Position numbers and translations under genes: made by a program. Of a stretch of 34,536 nucleotides of DNA, positions 22,791 to 29,924 are shown one piece after another; the first letter of the stretch is position 1; every line of letters starts with the position of its first letter. Below the pieces are notes generated by a model that saw only the letters and a list, made by a program, of their open reading frames with translations, did no database searches and was not told the origin of the DNA. The stretch is taken from NCBI GenBank assembly GCA_050258735.1, contig JBLMZJ010000143.1, positions 1 through 34,536 on the forward strand, written 5' to 3'. This DNA is from Syntrophomonas_A sp050258735 (GTDB lineage Bacteria > Bacillota > Syntrophomonadia > Syntrophomonadales > Syntrophomonadaceae).

Positions 22791-23710
22791 AGTGTATCCA
22801 CCTTTTCTCTGATTTTCTGCAGCGATTTCATGTCTTCCACATTGCCCAGCATGGCGTTGCGGTCAATTCGTTTTATGAGACCGGAAAGGGTGCTTCCCGG
22901 CCCGATCTCAATAAAATAGTCAGCCATATCCAACATATATCTGACACTCTGCTCCCACCTGACCGGGGAATAAAGCTGACGTACCAGCAACCCGACCTGA
23001 TCGGCTGATGGATTCTTTTCTGCGTTCACATTTGCCACAACCGGGACATTGGAATCTTTCCAATCCAACCTTTCCAGTTCCGGCTGCAAGCGACTGGCTG
23101 CATCAAACATCAAGCGGCAATGGGAAGGTACACTCACCGCCAGCGGTACGACCTTTCCTCCAGATTCTTTCAATGTCTTTCCGGCTTCGGCCACAGCTGT
23201 GCTCTCTCCGGAAATAACGACCTGTTTTACCGCATTGTAATTGGCTATTTCTACGTAACCTTCCGTCTTGGAACATATATCTTCGACTACTTCATTATCC
23301 AAACCCATTATTGCCGCCATTGAACCCTGTCCAGGAGGAACTGCCTCCTGCATCAGACGTCCGCGCAAACACACCAGAGGCAATGCTTCTTCTAATCCCA
23401 GAGTCCCTGATGCTACCAGGGCCGTATATTCACCCAGACTCAATCCAGCCAAAACCGTCGCTTGGATATCAAGAGATCTGACGGCTTCAAGTGCTGCAAT
23501 GCTGCAAGCCAGAATAGCCGGTTGGGCAAATTCAGTTTGTTCCAGTTTTTCCGCTGGACCCTCAAAGCAAAGATCACTGAGCGGAAAGCCCAGTACCTTA
23601 TCAGCTGCCCGAAAAATATCGGCAGCAGCCGGAATGTTTTCTGCCAGTTCCCGTCCCATGCCGACATACTGGGAACCCTGTCCGGGAAAAACAAAAGCTA
23701 AGTGTAACAT
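22775..23710 (-). CDS. fabD: Malonyl-CoA:ACP transacylase FabD
   Basis: A 311-residue acyltransferase moving malonyl from CoA to ACP. It shows FPGQGSQYVGMG (8-19), the nucleophile Ser91 in GLSLGEYTA, substrate Arg116 (CLRGRLMQ), and His197 in SVPSHCRLM. Length and order are standard. The start lies within the end of fabK (13-bp overlap) and the stop within the start of fabG, giving a compact fabK-fabD-fabG block. Confidence 0.96.
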   Translation of the reverse strand: MLHLAFVFPGQGSQYVGMGRELAENIPAAADIFRAADKVLGFPLSDLCFEGPAEKLEQTEFAQPAILACSIAALEAVRSLDIQATVLAGLSLGEYTALVASGTLGLEEALPLVCLRGRLMQEAVPPGQGSMAAIMGLDNEVVEDICSKTEGYVEIANYNAVKQVVISGESTAVAEAGKTLKESGGKVVPLAVSVPSHCRLMFDAASRLQPELERLDWKDSNVPVVANVNAEKNPSADQVGLLVRQLYSPVRWEQSVRYMLDMADYFIEIGPGSTLSGLIKRIDRNAMLGNVEDMKSLQKIREKVDTLCMKA

Positions 23711-24651
23711 AGTATGCCCCCAACATCTTGTTTTACCTGCCAGGCGCCATGTATTATATCAGCGATGATCTCGGCAGCCGGCTGTACTTTATAAACCAGT
23801 CCGCAGATCTGGCCGGATAGAACACTTCCCTGATCCGTGTCGCCTTTGATTGCCGCGGACGGATAGCGACCAGTCCCCAGTCTCTCCAGTTCCTCCTTGC
23901 TCATGCCCTCACGTTCACACTGCAGATAATAACGTGTAAATCTATTGTGGATCGCTCTGACCGGATGGCCGGTTGTTATTCCACAAACCACGGTATCGCG
24001 ATCATGTGCCTTAATAACTCTTTCCTGATAAGCGGGGTGGACATTGCATTCTTCAGCGCAGATAAAGCGTGTGCCGATTTGAACTCCCTGAGCCCCCAGT
24101 GCCAGTGCAGCCATAAAACCGCGGCCATCAGCGATACCTCCCGCTGCAATCACCGGTACATCGACTGCATCCACCACCATCGGGACCAGGCACATGGTGG
24201 TCATCTCACCCACGTGACCGCCTGATTCCATTCCTTCGGCAATAACGGCGTCCGCCCCCAGACGGCTCAGGCGTTTGGCCAGAGCTACCGAAGCAACCAC
24301 CGGAATCACCTTGACCCCGGCTTCTTTTAGTTTCTCCATATAACGGCCAGGATTACCGCCGCCGGTGGTAACCACCGGTACTTTTTCTTCAATGATAAGA
24401 TCTACTACCCGTTCGATGTCTGGATAAGCCAGCATAAGGTTTACCCCAAAGGGTTTTGTCGTAGACCTGCGCACCAGGTCGATCTCGCCTTTGATCCATT
24501 CTGCATCTGCTCCGGCTGCTCCAATGATCCCCAGACCTCCCGCCTGGGAGACCGCAGCCGCCAGACGCCCGCCAGCAATCCGGGCCATAGCGCCCTGCAG
24601 CAATGGGTATTGGATACCAAGCAGTTTACACAAAGGAGTTTCGAAAACCAC
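23698..24651 (-). CDS. fabK: Enoyl-ACP reductase II, FMN-dependent (FabK)
   Basis: A 317-residue TIM-barrel flavoprotein of the nitronate-monooxygenase-like family. Features are PLLQGAMARIAGGRLAAAVSQAGGLGIIGAAG (16-47), PFGVNLML (67-74), the catalytic-type His146 in ESGGHVG, and the phosphate-binding AAGGIADGRGFMAALALGAQGVQIGTRF. Position between fabH and fabD identifies it as FabK rather than a nitronate monooxygenase. No fabI or fabV is visible, so this is probably the enoyl reductase of the pathway. The start is GTG, two bases after the fabH stop, with its GGGAGGG site inside fabH. Confidence 0.94.
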   Translation of the reverse strand: MVFETPLCKLLGIQYPLLQGAMARIAGGRLAAAVSQAGGLGIIGAAGADAEWIKGEIDLVRRSTTKPFGVNLMLAYPDIERVVDLIIEEKVPVVTTGGGNPGRYMEKLKEAGVKVIPVVASVALAKRLSRLGADAVIAEGMESGGHVGEMTTMCLVPMVVDAVDVPVIAAGGIADGRGFMAALALGAQGVQIGTRFICAEECNVHPAYQERVIKAHDRDTVVCGITTGHPVRAIHNRFTRYYLQCEREGMSKEELERLGTGRYPSAAIKGDTDQGSVLSGQICGLVYKVQPAAEIIADIIHGAWQVKQDVGGILCYT

Positions 24652-24653
24652 GC

Positions 24654-25652
24654 CTATTCCCTCCCCCAGCGCAATAAGGCTCCAGCATAGGTCAATCCAG
24701 CACCAAAAGCGACCATAAGCACCAAGTCGCCTGCCCTGAGTCTGCCCTCAATTTCCGCCTCGGCCAGAGCGACCGGAATAGAGGCAGCCGACATATTGCC
24801 ATACTTCTGAATGTTGATCATGGTTTTTTCAAGGGGAATGTTGGCCCGTTTTATCGCGGTCTTAATGATCCGCAAATTGGCCTGATGTGGCACAAAGAGG
24901 TCGATATCACTGAAGTTGAGCCCGGCTGATTCCAGCAATTTCTCGCTGGTATCCATAATAATACCGGTGGCAAATTTGAATATTTCGGTACCGTTCATAT
25001 GGATCGAATGCATATGCCCATCTACGGTCTCGTGATTGGGCGGAAGAGCTGAACCGCCTGCCGGCATATAGAGGAATTTAGCACCCCGGCCGTCCGCCCC
25101 CAGCAGGGTCTTTATCAGACCATTGCTGCCGTTGCCCCGGCCCAATACTGCCGCTCCGGCTCCATCCCCAAAAAGGATGCAGGTGCCCCGGTCCGTATAG
25201 TCCACAAAACGTGAACACATATCTGACCCTACTATAAGGATATGATGATGGTCAGGAGACAAAAGAAACTTTTCCGCCACACTCAAGGCATAAGCAAATC
25301 CTGTGCATCCAGCTTCCAGATCGAAGGCGGCGGCCCCCCATGCTTCCAGGCGCTCCTGCAAAAGGCATGCGGTAGAGGGAAACATCATGTCCGGCGAACT
25401 GGTGGCAACTATAATGAGATCAAGGTCTGCGGCACTCACTTGCGCCTGTTCCATTGCCTTTTTAGCTGCCAGATAACAATAATCCGAGGTAGCGGTTCCC
25501 GGCTCACAGATCCTTCTTTCCTGAATGCCGGTTCTTTCAATTATCCACTGTTCATTGGTATCCACCATTTGTTCAAGTTCCTGATTGGTCAATACGCGGG
25601 AAGGCACTGCATGTCCTATTCCCTTGATCTGAACCCTGGTTGTCTGTTCCAA
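24654..25652 (-). CDS. fabH: Beta-ketoacyl-ACP synthase III (FabH)
   Basis: A 332-residue enzyme that starts fatty-acid synthesis by condensing an acyl-CoA with malonyl-ACP. The catalytic triad is Cys116 (EAGCTGFAYAL), His256 (VPHQANLRI) and Asn286 (KYGNMSAAS). The start is TTG (25650-25652); AGGAGA lies nine bases upstream, while the nearer GAGG is too close. It is the first gene of the nine-gene fab/acc operon; plsX and a fapR-like regulator, often upstream in Firmicutes, are not present. Confidence 0.96.
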   Translation of the reverse strand: MEQTTRVQIKGIGHAVPSRVLTNQELEQMVDTNEQWIIERTGIQERRICEPGTATSDYCYLAAKKAMEQAQVSAADLDLIIVATSSPDMMFPSTACLLQERLEAWGAAAFDLEAGCTGFAYALSVAEKFLLSPDHHHILIVGSDMCSRFVDYTDRGTCILFGDGAGAAVLGRGNGSNGLIKTLLGADGRGAKFLYMPAGGSALPPNHETVDGHMHSIHMNGTEIFKFATGIIMDTSEKLLESAGLNFSDIDLFVPHQANLRIIKTAIKRANIPLEKTMINIQKYGNMSAASIPVALAEAEIEGRLRAGDLVLMVAFGAGLTYAGALLRWGRE

Positions 25653-25868
25653 TTACCTCGTTCTCCTATCCTAATGTCTTGCATAGCCAGTCTGCAAATC
25701 CAAGATATTCACTGATAATAATATGCCTCAATTGATCCAGGGAAATTAAAAATCAAGTCAGACTCCCATTCAAGGGCAGCATCATTCAAAATATATCTGA
25801 GATCCAATATCTTCGAACACTTCTTAACAATATTCGCAGAGTAGCTATTTTGACACGATATACTATAT

Positions 25869-25913
25869 TTAATCAACCGTATGCTTAAAAGTCAAGGTAA
25901 TATTCAGAATATT
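25869..25913 (-). promoter_or_regulatory. Possible distal promoter and palindromic operator of the fab operon
   Basis: The perfect palindrome AATATTC-A-GAATATT (25899-25913) lies three bases upstream (minus strand) of a TTGACT -35 box (25890-25895). TTAAAT about 17 bases further is a candidate -10. The start would be about 210 bp before fabH. A second candidate, TTGAAT-17-TTTAAT, lies nearer (roughly 25740-25775). Neither resembles the known FapR operator pattern. Assigned by eye only. Confidence 0.35.
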
Positions 25914-26265
25914 GTGATAATATTATCCTGCCCTTCCTAATATAAAGCTGCTTATTGTATCTTCTTCGAAGAGATTGTTGTAATATGCTTGTTCAGATAG
26001 ACGAAAATTTCTCTCAGACGTATGGGGAGCGGATCTAATAATTCATGAAACCTATCAGACGCTGCGGGTTAGCGTTCCTTAGCGGGATATAAGGTGGGTA
26101 TTCATGTGATGCACTGGGAAACCCCCATTGCTACTGAGCGCGACCTTCCAGATGGCAATTTTACTTGATTGCTGGAGTCATTTCGGCTGGGATGGTGAAA
26201 AGGAACAGCTCTTGCACTGCAAAAAGGTGTTCTCAAACCACCACAATATGCTGATTACCCGGATA

Positions 26266-26304
26266 ATAAAAAGATGGGGTATACAACAATCTGTATACCC
26301 CATC
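26266..26304 (-). terminator. Terminator of the HU gene
   Basis: GATGGGGTATAC (26273-26284) and GTATACCCCATC (26293-26304) form a perfect 12-bp stem with an 8-base loop. On the minus strand it is followed by TTTTTATTAT. It lies about 20 bases after the HU stop codon. Confidence 0.92.
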
Positions 26305-26322
26305 CGTCAAATCAAAACTTAC

Positions 26323-26652
26323 TTATTTTTTCTTAGCAGTCTTGGCAGGAGCCTTGGCCGGTGCTTTTGCTGCCTTCTTGGGAGCTACTGCATCTTTGAG
26401 AGCTTTGCCAGGTTTGAAAGCGGGAACTTTGGTAGCAGGAACCTTGATTTCTTTTCTGGTTGCAGGACTAATAACCTTTCTCTCTTTGCGGTCACGCACT
26501 TCAAAGCTGCCAAAGCCAATGATCTGAACCTTTTCTCCTTTGGCCAGTGCACCCTGAATAGTATCAACCATTGCATCCAAAGTCTTTGCAGCATCCTTCT
26601 GAGTGATTCCGGCATTCTCTGCCAGTGCCTTTACAAGTTCCGATTTGTTCAC
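26323..26652 (-). CDS. HU-family DNA-binding protein with Lys/Ala-rich tail
   Basis: A 109-residue nucleoid protein. The first 90 residues are standard HU: MNKSELVKALAENAGITQKDAAKTLDA, the IGFGSFEVRDRKERKVISPATRKEI beta-arm region, and VPAFKPGKALKDAV. An extra 18-residue tail made of Lys, Ala and Pro (KKAAKAPAKAPAKTAKKK) resembles histone-H1-like tails and should add non-specific DNA binding. The start is GTG (26650-26652) behind AGGGAGG. It is a single-gene unit with its own terminator; a 12-bp palindrome AATCACGTGATT lies about 100 bp upstream. Confidence 0.95.
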   Translation of the reverse strand: MNKSELVKALAENAGITQKDAAKTLDAMVDTIQGALAKGEKVQIIGFGSFEVRDRKERKVISPATRKEIKVPATKVPAFKPGKALKDAVAPKKAAKAPAKAPAKTAKKK

Positions 26653-26752
26653 GACAAGTCCTCCCTTTAAGTTTTTTAACCATATTTTACATTCCCCATA
26701 AAAGGGGCAATTCCTGCTTATAAATCAACTTTTTTTAAAAAAATTTTTGAAA

Positions 26753-26764
26753 AATCACGTGATT
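26753..26764. promoter_or_regulatory. 12-bp palindrome upstream of the HU gene
   Basis: AATCACGTGATT is a perfect palindrome in an otherwise A/T-run-rich stretch about 100 bp before the HU start. It could be a regulator-binding site; no promoter boxes of good quality were found close enough to be sure. Confidence 0.35.
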
Positions 26765-26868
26765 GCTTTCACCTTTTACTATTATAATGCCATATTCGTC
26801 TGGCTTTATTCATGGAAATCCCTATTTTAAGGCATTTAAAAATCAGGATAATCCTTTCCCATTTTTTG

Positions 26869-27894
26869 TTAATCTATGATCTCCAGGACCGTTATTGAGC
26901 GATCTCTGGACAAATCATAAAACTTATCACCTACCATGACCATAGGTCTGGTTGGAATAGTAGGATCTACAAAGACGACTATGCCCTTTTCATTATTGGA
27001 CAATAGGACTTGATTCCCTACATAGAAGTTGGTTACCTTGTCGTAGAACACTTTGGCTACCCGGGGATCCAGTTTGCCGAAAGATTCCTGCCAGAGAATT
27101 TCTGCCGCCGTGTAGGGAGAACGTTTGGTTGAATAGACCCGGGTAGAGGTGACTGCATCATAGAGGTCGGCAACAGCGACTACTGAAACACACAAACCGT
27201 TGTCATAACCTTTTCTCCCCATGGGATATCCCGAACCGTCTGCTTTTTCGTGGTGCATCAAAGCGGCATTGGCAATGTTATGACTGACCTTTTCATTTTG
27301 TATCAGCAGATTATAGCCCATCAAGGTGTGCTTTTTCATTTCTTCCATTTCGTCATCAGACAGTTTGCTTGGTTTGTTAAGTATGGAATCCGGTATGAAT
27401 ACCTTGCCAATGTCATGCACCAGTCCGGCTTCACCAAGTTCCCTGATCTCATCTTTGTTGCAACCCAGCCACCGGCCCATGAGGATACATAGCAGGGCTA
27501 CATTTACAGAATGTGTAAACAAGTAATCATCTTTATCCTTCATCAGGCGCATTTGGCGGAAGAGATCATTTACATCGAAGACCTGCTCCAGCAGCATGTC
27601 TGTACAGTCGCTTACCTCAGTAAACTCCAGGGGTTTACCCAGTTTCGACTCCAGCATGAAAGACTTTACTACGTTGAGGGAATCGTCAAAAACATCTTCA
27701 AATTTTTTACCCGACTTTGAACGCGGCGCAGCCTCGTTTATATAGACCTCAAATATGTTTCTGGCCTTGAAATTATCAAGATGATCCTGGGTGATCACGG
27801 TCCCGCCAGGCAACAACAGCTGAGCATTGGAGGTGAATATGTCCTTACCCAGGGTAACACCTGGTTTCAAGCCACTAAGACTAATCCTCAGCAT
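26869..27894 (-). CDS. HD-GYP domain protein (probable cyclic-di-GMP phosphodiesterase)
   Basis: A 341-residue protein with an N-terminal region of about 120 residues without a recognised sensor fold, starting LRISLSGLKPGVTLGKDIF as in many stand-alone HD-GYP proteins. The HD-GYP domain follows: HSVNVALL (128-135), HDIGK (160-164), KKHTLMGY (188-195), HHEKADGSGYP (214-224) and DLYDAVTSTRVY. All metal ligands and the GYP loop are intact, so hydrolysis of c-di-GMP is likely; activity is inferred. A C-terminal segment of about 60 residues (VLLSNNEKGIVVFVDPTIPTRPMVMVGD) is PilZ-unlike and common in this subgroup. AGAGGGG precedes the ATG by eight bases. Likely single-gene. Confidence 0.9.
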   Translation of the reverse strand: MLRISLSGLKPGVTLGKDIFTSNAQLLLPGGTVITQDHLDNFKARNIFEVYINEAAPRSKSGKKFEDVFDDSLNVVKSFMLESKLGKPLEFTEVSDCTDMLLEQVFDVNDLFRQMRLMKDKDDYLFTHSVNVALLCILMGRWLGCNKDEIRELGEAGLVHDIGKVFIPDSILNKPSKLSDDEMEEMKKHTLMGYNLLIQNEKVSHNIANAALMHHEKADGSGYPMGRKGYDNGLCVSVVAVADLYDAVTSTRVYSTKRSPYTAAEILWQESFGKLDPRVAKVFYDKVTNFYVGNQVLLSNNEKGIVVFVDPTIPTRPMVMVGDKFYDLSRDRSITVLEIID

Positions 27895-27994
27895 TTTTTA
27901 ACCCCTCTTAAACTTATTTTTTAGTACCTATTCTACATATTCCTTTAGATTCCTTTTAAACTTCAACTAATTTGCTGGTATATTATCAGACATA

Positions 27995-29110
27995 TTATAT
28001 AGACTGAAAACAATCCGGCCGGATAGTATCTATTATAATCACTTTCAAATTCCGGTTTGCGAACTCTTCCTGCAACAGATCTCGAAGTAATGTCACAACT
28101 ATCTGCTCGGTACCTTGATGGCCTGCATCGATCAGGGCAAGGCCGGCAGCTTCAGCATCTTTCGCATCGTGATACTTCAGATCTCCGGTAACCAGCAAAT
28201 CTACCCCTTGTTTGATACAGGTGTCCAAAAAACTTGCTCCGGAACCGCTGATAACCGCTATGTTTTCTACAGTCTGCTGCAGATCACCGACCACTCTGAT
28301 ATTATCCAGGCTCAATATGTCTTTGACCCGAGAAGCATAATCCCCCAACCTGATCGCTGCCGGCAATCTGCCGCGGCGTCCCGGGCAATAGATCCGACCC
28401 TGATTCTCAAGCCGATACAGATCGAAAGCCACTTCCTCATAAGGATGAACCCTTAACATGGCATCAAGTATACCAGGCATGATTCCGCGGAAGGCGACCG
28501 TCTCCAGCCTGTATTCTTCCGCCATTTCCAATTCCCCGGTCTTGCCCTGCCAGGGGTTGGTGTTTTCTCCGGGGCGGAAAGTACCGGTGCCCTTGGCGGA
28601 AAACGTGCAATCAGAATATCGGCCGACATGACCAGCTCCAGCCGCGGTCATAGCCTCCCGGACCGTTTCGAGATGGGTGACCGGAACAAATACCACTATC
28701 TTATATAACTCTTCGGTGATAGCATTGAATAGAGGCTTGATATCTGTAAGGCCAAGTGTTTCTGCCAGGTATTGATTTAAGCCATTAGGAGCAGAGTCCA
28801 GATTAGTATGCGCTGAGTAAACAGTAATACCGGCTCTTATCAGGCTTTTGATCATATTGGGAACTGGATCAGTATAGTCAAGGTTTTTCAAGGCTTTGAA
28901 TATCAGCGGATGATGGGTTATGATCATATCCGCCTTCTGTTCCAGTGCCTGCTCCATGATCGGAGCATCAAGGTCCAGCGCTAACATCACCCGGTCCACG
29001 ATCTGCTCGGGGTCTCCCACCTGCAGCCCGACATTATCCCATTTTTCTGCCAGAGACACCGGAAAGTTCTTTTCCATTATCTCCATTACGTCCTTAACCC
29101 TGACCTGCAT
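27995..29110 (-). CDS. Nif3/DUF34 family dinuclear-metal protein (YqfO type)
   Basis: A 371-residue protein of the long Nif3 (YqfO) form. The N-terminal half has KWDNVGLQVGD (24-33), ITHHPLIF (64-71; metal-binding His66/67) and VYSAHTNLDSAPNGLN. A middle inserted CutA/PII-like domain (about 130-230, LYKIVVFVPVTHLETV) distinguishes the long form. The C-terminal half supplies SGSGASFL, VTGDLKYHDA and DAGHQGTEQ. Annotated in databases as GTP cyclohydrolase I type 2, but the function of the family is debated. The ATG lies inside the last codons of trmK with GGAGG nine bases upstream, the conserved yqfN-yqfO arrangement of Firmicutes. Confidence 0.93.
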   Translation of the reverse strand: MQVRVKDVMEIMEKNFPVSLAEKWDNVGLQVGDPEQIVDRVMLALDLDAPIMEQALEQKADMIITHHPLIFKALKNLDYTDPVPNMIKSLIRAGITVYSAHTNLDSAPNGLNQYLAETLGLTDIKPLFNAITEELYKIVVFVPVTHLETVREAMTAAGAGHVGRYSDCTFSAKGTGTFRPGENTNPWQGKTGELEMAEEYRLETVAFRGIMPGILDAMLRVHPYEEVAFDLYRLENQGRIYCPGRRGRLPAAIRLGDYASRVKDILSLDNIRVVGDLQQTVENIAVISGSGASFLDTCIKQGVDLLVTGDLKYHDAKDAEAAGLALIDAGHQGTEQIVVTLLRDLLQEEFANRNLKVIIIDTIRPDCFQSI

Positions 29111-29792
29111 TTATTATCGCCTCCAATTCGCGTATTTTGAGTGTCATACTGGTACGAAGCTCCCGTGCTTGGATCCGATCTGACCTCCCCAGGTTCTCCA
29201 ATACCTTTATATATTTATTGAGGAAATAATTCAGGTACCCGGTTTTCAACGGGTGATCCCCCTTTAGTATCAGCGGGCCCATATCCTGTTCCAGATCGGT
29301 CAATTGGTAAGACTCCCATCCCGGCCTGGTCTGGACGATAACATGATACTGGCCTCTCTCCGTGATCAGAATTTCCTTATCTATGGGCCAACCGCGAGCA
29401 GCCAACACCTTCCTCAACACCTCGGGCTTGCTCATGGGCTGTAATATGTAGTAGGAAAAAGATTCGGACTTGTCCCAATCACATGACAGAATTGAAGAAA
29501 TCAGGTCTCCGCCCATCCCGGCTATAATAACGCCCTCCACCTCAGCGGGCAGAAGCACTTCCAAACCATCTCCCTGGCGAAGCACTATCCGCTCCCCAAA
29601 ACTGCGGGCGGCTGCCGTTCTTTCCATTCTTGTATATGGACCATCCCCCAATTCACTGGCAATCGCCCAGGGGACCATCTCTTTCTCCACCAGGCAGATG
29701 GGCAGGCGGGCATGGTCAGACCCGATATCTGCTATAGGGCACCCGGGCTTGATCAGTTTAGATATCTCATGTAATCGGGTACTCTCCACCAT
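29094..29792 (-). CDS. trmK: tRNA (adenine22-N1)-methyltransferase TrmK
   Basis: A 232-residue SAM-dependent methyltransferase that modifies A22 of tRNA in Firmicutes (YqfN family). The SAM-binding motif is ADIGSDHARLP (21-31). IIAGMGGDLI (89-98) and QPMSKPEVLRKVL are family landmarks, and the end is a helical domain (LEDMGPLILKG-like text, YLNYFLNKYIKVLENL). The ATG has AAGGAG very close upstream. Its end overlaps the Nif3-family gene by 17 bp. sigA, which often precedes it in Bacillus, is not here. Confidence 0.93.
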   Translation of the reverse strand: MVESTRLHEISKLIKPGCPIADIGSDHARLPICLVEKEMVPWAIASELGDGPYTRMERTAAARSFGERIVLRQGDGLEVLLPAEVEGVIIAGMGGDLISSILSCDWDKSESFSYYILQPMSKPEVLRKVLAARGWPIDKEILITERGQYHVIVQTRPGWESYQLTDLEQDMGPLILKGDHPLKTGYLNYFLNKYIKVLENLGRSDRIQARELRTSMTLKIRELEAIINAGQG

Positions 29793-29861
29793 TATCTCCT
29801 TGTATCCTGTTTCTCCAATTATGTCTGAACCGGTCCGTTATCGCAAGGCACGGCCATAAGA

Positions 29862-29896
29862 TATAAAAACCCCGATCAATAAAATAATCGGGGTTT
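29862..29896 (-). terminator. Terminator after the TrpB2 gene
   Basis: AAACCCCGAT (29867-29876) and ATCGGGGTTT (29887-29896) form a 10-bp stem with a 10-base loop, followed on the minus strand by TTTTATAT. It is about 30 bases after the stop at 29925 and separates TrpB2 from trmK. Confidence 0.85.
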
Positions 29897-29924
29897 ACAA
29901 GTTAACTATTTAGCTGGTTCCGAG

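Larger units (their letters stand above)
25653..26322. other. 670-bp intergenic region upstream of fabH with possible operator and coding-like debris
   Basis: The left part (25700-25960) is AT-rich and holds candidate promoters for the fab operon. The right part (about 25980-26270) is more GC-balanced and has short coding-like open stretches on the plus strand: a 17-codon frame at 25985-26038, a 31-codon stretch at 26073-26165 and a longer frame running into the HU terminator. None has a recognised family or good ribosome site, so this may be a decayed gene end or an unrecognised RNA. Confidence 0.45.

Noticed and set aside
28013..28024. ATCCGGCCGGAT palindrome near 28.0 kb
   Set aside because: It lies inside the last codons of the Nif3-family gene and is explained by coding sequence; no T-run follows.
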